Shown in pieces: positions 44,026 through 52,461 of a DNA stretch of 64,000 nucleotides. The stretch covers positions 62,001-126,000 of the forward strand of contig CALTVC010000004.1 in the NCBI GenBank assembly GCA_943912855.1, in the 5' to 3' direction. The DNA comes from an uncultured Flavobacterium sp. (GTDB taxonomy: Bacteria; Bacteroidota; Bacteroidia; Flavobacteriales; Flavobacteriaceae). Both the position numbers and the translations under genes were made by a program. Under the pieces are notes generated by a model that was given only the letters and a program-made list of their open reading frames with translations, had not been told where the DNA came from and made no database searches. Positions within the stretch are counted from its first letter, which is position 1. The number at the start of each line of letters is the position of its first letter.

Positions 44026-47000
44026 ATGAAACGCCTGCTCCCCTTTATTTTCTTATTTATTTGCGCGCTTTCTTTTGGGCAAGACCTGAAAACCAAATGG
44101 ACAAAAGTAGCCGAGCTGGAAGAAGAAGGTAATTTTAAAAAAGCAGCCATTCTTACAGAGGAAATTTACCTTCAGGCAAAAAAAGAAAAGAACGAACCAC
44201 AATTGGTTAAAACCTTTTTGTTTCGTGCCAAATACACATTAAGGCTTGAAGAGGAAGGCGTAAAAAAAGTAACCGAAAACCTGCAACAGGAAATGAAAAC
44301 GGCATCTCCGGTTACAAAGGCATTGCTGCAAAACATTTATGCTACCATACTTACTGATTATCTGAGGCTGAACTCCTGGAAGATTAATCAACAGAAAACT
44401 GTAGCAAAACCGGCAGACAAGTCGATCCTCACTTGGACAGAAACCAATTTTAAACAAGCCATAGACAGTGCATACACGGCGAGTCTTTTCCCTGAAAAAG
44501 AGCTACTAAGTACACCTCTTACTGCGTATGAAGAAATCATAGACTTTAGCCCCGTACTCAGCAAAGTGAATAGACCAGTATATGACTTCCTTGCCGAGAA
44601 GTATATTGAGTACTATAAGTGGATAAATTTTCAGGGAAAAAATCCGGGAACTGATGCTGATAAAGCTTTTTCAGATACAGAGATTTTCATCACATTGCCA
44701 TCGGACAAGACAACTAATAACTGCCTCTTGCTGTTTCAAAAACTTGAAAAGCACTATCTAGATACCAGAAATACCTTAGGATTGCAAATGGCAACATTAA
44801 GGCGGATAAAATTTATGTTCGAAAGGTACAGCAATGAAAATACGCTTTATCAAAATACATTAAAAACATTCATCTCAAAATGGGGTGAAACCGCCTTTAC
44901 ACTCAGGGCAAAATATTATCTGGCATCATTTTATCACGGCGCGGCATCAAAAGATAAAAATCCGGAATATCGTACTGAAGCACTTAAAATTGCCAATGAA
45001 ATAATCAATAGCAAAACTCCTAATGATGTAACCTACGAGGCGCAACTCATTCGTAATAACATAACATCCATAAGTGCCAAACTACAAACACAATCACACA
45101 TAGCGCCTAACCGACCTTGGTTAGCAAATGTAAGCTTTGCAAATACAGACAGCCTGGTAGTTCGACTTTATAAAATCCCAATTAAAAATGTTAAGGTAGT
45201 TTTTAATCGCAAAGATGTAGAGTCACATCCATTGGTATTAGAAAAGGTATACGCATTGCCTAATAAGCACGATTACTTTGAGTACACCACAGAAATAGTA
45301 TTACCGCCTGTTCCTGCAGGCACTTACCTTATCATAGCAGAACCCGCCAATGCAGATACAAGAGAACAGGTAACCAACTGGCCTGTTGTTTACTGCACTG
45401 GTATGTCATTAACAGAAAGATATCAGGACGACAAAATAATTTACAATGTTTACAACCGCAGTAACGGCACCCCCATTAAAGGCGTTACCGTAAATGGAAA
45501 AAACACAGATGCAAACGGTGCTGTCATTTTCCCTGCACAAACCGATTCGGACCAGCAAACCCAATTATATTTTGCACACGGAAAGGACACCTTAGCCACG
45601 ATTATGCATCAATCTGCCCGTGGCGAAAAGTACGTTCCACGACCTGCCGTGGGTATTCAGCTATATTTAGACAGAGCTATTTACAGGCCGGGACAAACCG
45701 TTTTTTACAAAGGAATACTCTATAAAAATGACCCGGTTAAAAAAAGCAAAGAGGTAGTACCCAATGCTTTTTTAATAATGACCGTATCGGGTCCTTCGAA
45801 TGATATTGCAGAGATAGCGATTAAAACCAACCAATACGGCTCGTTTTCGGGAGAATTTAAATTGCCCATGGGGCAAACCGGGGTATTTGAAATAGAAGTT
45901 GAAGAAGATGATGACAACGAAGCTGACCCGCTTTATAAAGATGGAGATGGTATCCATAAATTTTGGGATAATGTAGATTTCCGTCGAAACGAAACGCATT
46001 TCAGAGTCGAGGAATACAAGCGTCCTACTTTCGATGTACGTTTTAATGAGGTAAAACAGTCGTTTAGACTGGGCGATACCATACGTATTAGCGGTAAGGC
46101 AAAATCATTTAGCACAGCACCAGTAGCAGGGGCTAAAGTAAGTTACAACATTGTAAGAAGTAAGTATGAACCCTACAACACCAACGCCTGGTTTTACGAC
46201 AGCCGTATGGAGGAAAATGACATTGACGATATTCTTAACGGAGATCATGTAGACGATGGTGATACGGTTACTGATGAAAACGGAAATTTCACGATACGCT
46301 TTGAGTCTGAAGACGAGGGCGGAAAGAAAGACACTGACGGTGATGATGATGATGACGACGATGATGATGACGACGATGATAATGAACACATAAAACCCCA
46401 AGTCCGCGAACATGTAAAATACTATTACAGCCTTATTGCCGAAGTAACCGATATAAATGGTGAAACCCGCAGGCAAATCACGCAATTCTCGGTCGCCAAT
46501 TATGCACTGGATTTATCCTTAAACATAAACGCTACACTATATGCCAATGATAATAATACCCTAAAGGCTGACAGCCGTAATGTAAACGGGATTTTTACTC
46601 CGGCTAAAGGTACAGTTACCATTTACAGAAAATCATCTGCCGATAGGCCTATGGTAGAACGCCCTTGGGAAGCCCCTGAAATCCAGACTATAACTAAATC
46701 GGATTTTGAAAAACAATTCCCCTATTTTCCGTATACACAGGTTAAAGACTCGGTTATAAAAAGTAAGGTTTGGTTTAAGAAGGATTTTACTACGACCAAA
46801 GAAACAATACTGCAACTGGGCAACATGAAAAACTGGCCTTCGGGAAATTATATTGCTTATTACACCGCTAAAGACAGTATAGGGCTGACCGAAGAGGTTA
46901 CCGCAGAATTCACCTTACAAAACCCTACTGCTAAAGAAAATGGCGGTAAGCAGTTCCAGATTTCGCTTAAAGACGGAAATTTCCATAAGAACGGTTATGC

Positions 47001-50000
47001 CACGGTACAAATCGCCACCCTTATGGACGAACAATATGTTCTGCTCAGGGGAGCTTCCGGTAAAAACGGACTTATCTTTGAAAAAGGTGTTCTGCTCCCT
47101 AAAGGACTTAATACCATAAAAGTTCCGATAAGCAAAAGCGAACAGGGCTCTGTTTCTATCCAGGCATATTATGTATTTGAAAACAAAAGCTTTACCGAAA
47201 CCATAGCTATCCCTTTTAAACCAGTGCCTTTACCTGAAAGCCTTAACATTAGTGTAGAACGCCTTAGCGGCATCATGGCACCCGGTGGTACTCAAAACAT
47301 AAAAATAAACCTTAGTCCTAAAAGCAAACGTTCGGAAGCTGAGCTGCTCGCCTCCATGTACGATACGGCACTGGATCAATTCGTGCAAACACCATGGGAG
47401 CCTATAGTTAATGATAATTACTACTATACCTACAGGGGTCGGATTCCTGATTTACATATTGTAACAAGAGGTAGCAGTAATACCTATTATTATTTTTCTA
47501 AGCAGATAAAGAGTACAATCGTAAAAAAAATTGACGATTATTATACTTACGGCTTTGCTTTTAACTTAACCATTAAACCCAATAGCCCGCAATATACCCA
47601 ACCAAAAGGACAGGCACCCCACCCGGGAGATTTTTTGGTTACAGGTAGCGTAAACGATAAAAATGGTCAGGCGTTACCCGGAGCAAGCATTACCATTTCC
47701 GGAAGTGCTGAAGGCGTACAGGCAGACATTGACGGTAACTTTGCCATATATACTGCCAAGGGAGAAACCTTATTAATAAGTTTTATTGGTTTTGAAAACT
47801 CTACTTTAAAACCATCCGGAAGCGGAGTTTACAACATTGTCTTAAATGAAAGCACCAATGAACTTGAAGAAGTTGTTATGATAGGATATGGTGTACAGAG
47901 CAGGTCTAAATCGGCAAGTGCAACAGCCATAGTAACATCACAAACTATTGAAGGCAAACCAAGTGCAAGTTTCATACAAACGCTACAAGGGCAGGTTCCG
48001 GGACTTACCATAGTCAGTGGCGATGGCGCTCCGGGAGGAAATACTACAGAAAAGAAAGGTCCGGCACCTTTGGTAATCATCGACGGACAAATATTTAAGT
48101 CGGGACAAACCTATACCGTTAATGAAAATGACATCGCCGACCTGAAGCAGCTGGATGCCAAAGAAGCAGAAAAGATTTACGGTGCGTCAGGTAAAAATGG
48201 TGCCATTATTATAACTACTAATAAATCTTTACAGGATGTAAAGAAGGTTACCGCACGTAAAAACTTTAATGAAACAGCATTCTTTTACCCAACGCTTTAC
48301 CCTGATAAAAAAGGTAACATAAGCATAAATGTTACCGTTCCTGAATCGCTTACCGAATGGAAACTGCGTTTACTGGCGCACGACAAAAATGCTGAATCGG
48401 CTTATGCGGAAAAGAAAATCATTACCCGTAAGGAACTTATGGTGGTACCAAACATGCCACGATTTTTACGTGAATCTGATACGCTTACCATCAAAGTAAA
48501 AATCAATAACCTTACCGATACCCCAAAAACAGGTACTGCCCTACTACAACTGTACGATGCCGTTACCCTTACCGAAGTGGATGCCGCCATGGGCAATATA
48601 AAAGCCGTACAATCATTTAGCATAGGCGGTAATGCCAATACGGTTTTGAGTTGGACCATTAGCGTTCCAAAAGGTTTACAGGGCGTGCAGTATAAAGTTT
48701 TGGCAAAATCAGGCGATTATTCCGATGGCGAAGAAAACATACTGCCTGTGCTGCCAAACAGCATGCTGCTTACAGAAAGCATTCCACTTTGGGTACGCGA
48801 GCACAGCACCCGCGAATATACCTTTGAAAACCTGAAAAACAATACCTCCACTACCCTGCGCAACCAAAGCCTGGTTTTAGAATATACAAGTAATCCGGCA
48901 TGGATAGCATTACAATCACTGCCCTACCTTATGCAATATGAGCACGATTGTACAGAGCAGTTGTTTTCTAAATTCTTTGCGCAAAGCATAGCCAGCCATA
49001 TCATGACAAGCAACCCAAAAATAAAAGCGGTTTTTGACAAATGGCGAAGCGAAGGGAAACCATCGCGCATGGACAACGACCCACAACTGCGTAATACGCT
49101 GCTCGCCGAAACACCGTGGTTGTTGGACATGGAAAACAAAACCGAACGTGATTACAGGTTGGCACTGCTTATGGACATGGATAAAATGGCCACAACCAAG
49201 CAGGACATATTGGATAAACTAAAACAACGCAGGCTGGCATCGGGTACATTTCCGTGGTTTCCCGGAGGTGTAGCATCGTCTTACATTAGTCGTTATGTTG
49301 TACAGTCGCTTGGGCATTTGTATCGCCTAAACGTACTTACCCCGCAAGACAAAATACAAACCGACCAGTTTATTAAACCTGCGATTGAACAAATGGATAA
49401 TGAGTTTATAACCATCCATCAAAAGCAGGCAAAATATAAAGGTAAAATTCCTTCATACCTAACACCTTCAAGATACGACGAAATCCATTACCTCTATGCC
49501 CGTAGCTATTTTTTTAAGGAGTTTCCGGTAACGGACAGCCTTAAAAAGTACATAATGCCTACGCTTAAATGGTTGCAGCAAAACTGGAAAGACCAGAGTG
49601 TATTCGGGAAAGCACAGGCTGCGCTGGTATTTCACAGGTTTGGATATAAGACTGAAGCCGAAAAAATATTGGTTTACCTAAAAGGTTCTTCATCTAATAA
49701 TACCGATTGGGGTATGTATTGGATAAATAATAATTATGGCTGGTATTGGTACGATAACCCAATAGAAACACAAACACTCGCCATAGAGGCTTTTGATGAA
49801 ATTACACACGACCGCCAGGCGGTAGACGACCTAAAGGTTTGGCTATTGAAACAAAAGCAAAACACACATTGGCCTACAACCAAAAGTACAAGTGAAGCCG
49901 TGTATGCGCTATTGGCTACAGGCAGTAATTTCCTTGATAAAAAAGACGAAACAAAATTTAGCATAGGCGATGATGCCCAATTGAATAAAAAAATAGCCGA

Positions 50001-50595
50001 AACTGCAGTTGAGGCTGCATCGGGTTATATGAAAATACAGTGGAAACCAGAGGAAATTTCATCAGCAAATGCTACGCTGAAAGTAGAAAACAAAGGCGAA
50101 GTACCGGGCTTTGGAGGTTTCTACTGGCAATTCTTTGAACAGCTTGATAAGATTAAACCCGCACAGGACGGACTTATGAACATAAGTAAAGAATTATTCC
50201 ATAAAGAAATCATTGAAGGCAAAACCACACTTACGCCAATAACTGCCAATACTCCTTTAAAAACAGGGCAGAGTGTTATTGTACGTATGATTATATACTT
50301 AAAGGAAGATGCTGAATTTGTACATTTAAAAGACATGAGGGCATCGGGTTTAGAACCTATAGATGTGCTGTCTGGTCATAAATACAAAGGCGGACTGTCT
50401 TTTTATCAAAGCACCCGAGATGTGGCTACGCACTTTTTCTTTGACAGCATAAAACGTGGCAGCTATGTACTTGAATACGAACTTAAGGTAAATAATCCCG
50501 GACAGTTTAGTAATGGAATAACGACATTGCAAAGCATGTACGCTCCTGAGTTCAGTGCGCACACCGCAGGCACAAGGATACACATTACAGAATAA
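44026..50595 (+). CDS. Giant alpha-2-macroglobulin with embedded carboxypeptidase-D/TonB-plug module
   Basis: This 2189-residue protein has a signal peptide (FIFLFICALSFGQ), so it is periplasmic or outer-membrane associated. A helical N-terminal part (about 20-370) is followed by macroglobulin domains, with MG2 signature YRPGQTVFYKGI at about 560 and VEEYKRPTFDV at about 665. A run of 13 Asp follows at 773-785. At about residues 1200-1405 lies a module typical of SusC receptors: a carboxypeptidase-D-like start (VTGSVNDKNGQALPGASITI), the linker ELEEVVMIGYG, and a plug-like part (PLVIIDGQ, EKIYGASGKNGAIIITT). The A2M domain starts near 1415. A thioester motif Cys1642-Thr-Glu-Gln1645 lies in the C-terminal alpha-domain. 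The usual role is trapping proteases. It converges on a VWA lipoprotein gene. Confidence 0.88.
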   Translation: MKRLLPFIFLFICALSFGQDLKTKWTKVAELEEEGNFKKAAILTEEIYLQAKKEKNEPQLVKTFLFRAKYTLRLEEEGVKKVTENLQQEMKTASPVTKALLQNIYATILTDYLRLNSWKINQQKTVAKPADKSILTWTETNFKQAIDSAYTASLFPEKELLSTPLTAYEEIIDFSPVLSKVNRPVYDFLAEKYIEYYKWINFQGKNPGTDADKAFSDTEIFITLPSDKTTNNCLLLFQKLEKHYLDTRNTLGLQMATLRRIKFMFERYSNENTLYQNTLKTFISKWGETAFTLRAKYYLASFYHGAASKDKNPEYRTEALKIANEIINSKTPNDVTYEAQLIRNNITSISAKLQTQSHIAPNRPWLANVSFANTDSLVVRLYKIPIKNVKVVFNRKDVESHPLVLEKVYALPNKHDYFEYTTEIVLPPVPAGTYLIIAEPANADTREQVTNWPVVYCTGMSLTERYQDDKIIYNVYNRSNGTPIKGVTVNGKNTDANGAVIFPAQTDSDQQTQLYFAHGKDTLATIMHQSARGEKYVPRPAVGIQLYLDRAIYRPGQTVFYKGILYKNDPVKKSKEVVPNAFLIMTVSGPSNDIAEIAIKTNQYGSFSGEFKLPMGQTGVFEIEVEEDDDNEADPLYKDGDGIHKFWDNVDFRRNETHFRVEEYKRPTFDVRFNEVKQSFRLGDTIRISGKAKSFSTAPVAGAKVSYNIVRSKYEPYNTNAWFYDSRMEENDIDDILNGDHVDDGDTVTDENGNFTIRFESEDEGGKKDTDGDDDDDDDDDDDDDNEHIKPQVREHVKYYYSLIAEVTDINGETRRQITQFSVANYALDLSLNINATLYANDNNTLKADSRNVNGIFTPAKGTVTIYRKSSADRPMVERPWEAPEIQTITKSDFEKQFPYFPYTQVKDSVIKSKVWFKKDFTTTKETILQLGNMKNWPSGNYIAYYTAKDSIGLTEEVTAEFTLQNPTAKENGGKQFQISLKDGNFHKNGYATVQIATLMDEQYVLLRGASGKNGLIFEKGVLLPKGLNTIKVPISKSEQGSVSIQAYYVFENKSFTETIAIPFKPVPLPESLNISVERLSGIMAPGGTQNIKINLSPKSKRSEAELLASMYDTALDQFVQTPWEPIVNDNYYYTYRGRIPDLHIVTRGSSNTYYYFSKQIKSTIVKKIDDYYTYGFAFNLTIKPNSPQYTQPKGQAPHPGDFLVTGSVNDKNGQALPGASITISGSAEGVQADIDGNFAIYTAKGETLLISFIGFENSTLKPSGSGVYNIVLNESTNELEEVVMIGYGVQSRSKSASATAIVTSQTIEGKPSASFIQTLQGQVPGLTIVSGDGAPGGNTTEKKGPAPLVIIDGQIFKSGQTYTVNENDIADLKQLDAKEAEKIYGASGKNGAIIITTNKSLQDVKKVTARKNFNETAFFYPTLYPDKKGNISINVTVPESLTEWKLRLLAHDKNAESAYAEKKIITRKELMVVPNMPRFLRESDTLTIKVKINNLTDTPKTGTALLQLYDAVTLTEVDAAMGNIKAVQSFSIGGNANTVLSWTISVPKGLQGVQYKVLAKSGDYSDGEENILPVLPNSMLLTESIPLWVREHSTREYTFENLKNNTSTTLRNQSLVLEYTSNPAWIALQSLPYLMQYEHDCTEQLFSKFFAQSIASHIMTSNPKIKAVFDKWRSEGKPSRMDNDPQLRNTLLAETPWLLDMENKTERDYRLALLMDMDKMATTKQDILDKLKQRRLASGTFPWFPGGVASSYISRYVVQSLGHLYRLNVLTPQDKIQTDQFIKPAIEQMDNEFITIHQKQAKYKGKIPSYLTPSRYDEIHYLYARSYFFKEFPVTDSLKKYIMPTLKWLQQNWKDQSVFGKAQAALVFHRFGYKTEAEKILVYLKGSSSNNTDWGMYWINNNYGWYWYDNPIETQTLAIEAFDEITHDRQAVDDLKVWLLKQKQNTHWPTTKSTSEAVYALLATGSNFLDKKDETKFSIGDDAQLNKKIAETAVEAASGYMKIQWKPEEISSANATLKVENKGEVPGFGGFYWQFFEQLDKIKPAQDGLMNISKELFHKEIIEGKTTLTPITANTPLKTGQSVIVRMIIYLKEDAEFVHLKDMRASGLEPIDVLSGHKYKGGLSFYQSTRDVATHFFFDSIKRGSYVLEYELKVNNPGQFSNGITTLQSMYAPEFSAHTAGTRIHITE

Positions 50596-50630
50596 AAAAA
50601 ACAGGCTTCTAAAAAGAAGCCTGTTTCATT
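50593..50630. terminator. Bidirectional terminator between A2M and VWA genes
   Basis: A perfect 12-bp stem (50599-50610 with 50615-50626) with loop AAAA is flanked by A and T runs, serving both convergent genes. Confidence 0.9.
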
Positions 50631-50644
50631 GTAAGCAAGAAAAA

Positions 50645-52264
50645 TTATTCCCTGCTCGCTGTATTTTTGGTCAGGTCGGCAGCATCTTTTACCAATGACA
50701 CGAACTCTTTTTTAAGCTCGTCATTAGTCGTAATACCAGAATTGGCAAGATCCTTAACCATGTCGTACGTAAGCGTACCTTTGTATTTACTCTCGCGAAG
50801 CAACATACCAAACCCTGCCACTGCTGATACAAACCTGGCATCCTTACCCGGCTGTACCGATGTTTTGCTTACCTCTTTTTCAAGCAACAGGCTTTTATTA
50901 GAACCAATAGGCTTGTAGCGTAGTTTTACCGTAAGCAAATCAGAACCTGCACTTGCTGCCACCTGTGCGGGTTGCTGGTATTTAAGTTTATCGGTTTTAC
51001 GCGCATCAAACGGTACACCTGTTGGCACAACTTCATACAAGGCAGTTACTCTATGCCCTGCACCAAGTTCGCCTGCATCTTTGGTATCATCGTTAAAATC
51101 CTCATTTGCCATAACACGGTTTTCATAGCCGATTAACCTGTAAGCCTGTACTTGTGTGGGGTTAAACTCTACCTGAATTTTTACGTCTTTAGCAATCACA
51201 AACAAGTTGGCCAGTAGCTCTTTTTGGAACACTTTACGGGCTTCATCTATACTGTCTATGTAAAAATAGTTGCCATCGCCCCAGTTGCTGATTTCTTCCA
51301 TAGTACCGTCTTTATAATTGCCCATCCCGAAACCACAAATGGTAAGGAAGATCTCGTTGCCTTTGTTCTTCTCAATCAACTCCAGCAGTCCCGAACGTGA
51401 GCTTATACCTACGTTAAAATCACCATCGGTGGCAAGGATAACGCGATTGTTACCGTTTTCAATGAAATTGGCCTGGGCGGTTTTATACGCCAAAGCAAGC
51501 CCATCTCCGCCGGCTGTAGAACCACCTGCCTGTAAATTACCCAAGGCTTCTTTAATCTTACCCTTTTCATCTATGGGTGTAGGAGGCAGTACCAGCCCGG
51601 CACTACCCGCATACGTTACTATAGACACACGGCTACCGGCAGGCAGGTTATCTACCATAAGCATAAAGGCATCGCGCAGTAAGGGCAATTTGTTAGGGTC
51701 TTCCATAGAGCCGCTGGTATCTAACAGAAACACCAGATTACCCGGTTTTACCTGGCTATAATCAAGTTTTTTTCCCTGTAGGCCAATACGTACCAACTGA
51801 TGGTCTTTTGCCCAAGGTGCATCCCACACTTCTGCAGTAATGGAAAATGGGTCGGCTCCCTGTGGTTGTGGATATTCGTATTCGAAATAATTAATGAACT
51901 CTTCTATACGCACCGCTCCTTTTTCGGGAAGCTGTCCACTTTTTATAATACGTCGCACATTAGTATACGAAGCATTGTCTACATCTATAGAAAACGTTGA
52001 CAGCGGATTTGCCTTGGCATCCTTAAAGTCGTTCTCTATAATACGGTCGTACTCCTCTGTGTTGTGCGCGACAATATCTGCATTAGCATAACTGTTCGCC
52101 GTTTCAGTAGTTTCAGCCATATCAGCATCAGGTAATGGGGCTGACTGTATTGATGAATAGTCTGCTGCTGCCTCAGTAGCCTCGGCTTCGCTTTTGTTTG
52201 AGCTCTTACAGCCTGTAAGCATGAGCACCGCTACTAGGGCACTCATAATGAATGTTGGTTTCAT
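50645..52264 (-). CDS. VWA-domain lipoprotein (YfbK-like)
   Basis: This 539-residue lipoprotein has lipobox LTGC (Cys19) and a Ser/Glu/Ala-rich linker. A pre-VWA region (about 75-165) with FEYEYPQPQG is followed by a von Willebrand A domain with MIDAS motif Asp182-Thr-Ser184-Gly-Ser186. The C-terminal DUF3520-type domain (about 390-535) completes the YfbK arrangement. The MIDAS usually binds a divalent metal and a protein ligand. Function is unknown in most bacteria. Convergence with the A2M gene is notable. Confidence 0.9.
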   Translation of the reverse strand: MKPTFIMSALVAVLMLTGCKSSNKSEAEATEAAADYSSIQSAPLPDADMAETTETANSYANADIVAHNTEEYDRIIENDFKDAKANPLSTFSIDVDNASYTNVRRIIKSGQLPEKGAVRIEEFINYFEYEYPQPQGADPFSITAEVWDAPWAKDHQLVRIGLQGKKLDYSQVKPGNLVFLLDTSGSMEDPNKLPLLRDAFMLMVDNLPAGSRVSIVTYAGSAGLVLPPTPIDEKGKIKEALGNLQAGGSTAGGDGLALAYKTAQANFIENGNNRVILATDGDFNVGISSRSGLLELIEKNKGNEIFLTICGFGMGNYKDGTMEEISNWGDGNYFYIDSIDEARKVFQKELLANLFVIAKDVKIQVEFNPTQVQAYRLIGYENRVMANEDFNDDTKDAGELGAGHRVTALYEVVPTGVPFDARKTDKLKYQQPAQVAASAGSDLLTVKLRYKPIGSNKSLLLEKEVSKTSVQPGKDARFVSAVAGFGMLLRESKYKGTLTYDMVKDLANSGITTNDELKKEFVSLVKDAADLTKNTASRE

Positions 52265-52461
52265 GTTAAATGGAAAATTGGTGGTTAAATAATAATGTTG
52301 TCAGTTAATTGTGTACACTATTTCCATCAACGAAAGCCGTATTGTAAATATTTGTTAAAACAGAAGAAATAAGAGTCAACTCAACCTCTAAAAGCACTGA
52401 TTTAAAACTAATTGCTAATTATAGATTGCGGGCGTTAAAAATCTTGAAGGAATTTTAACAC

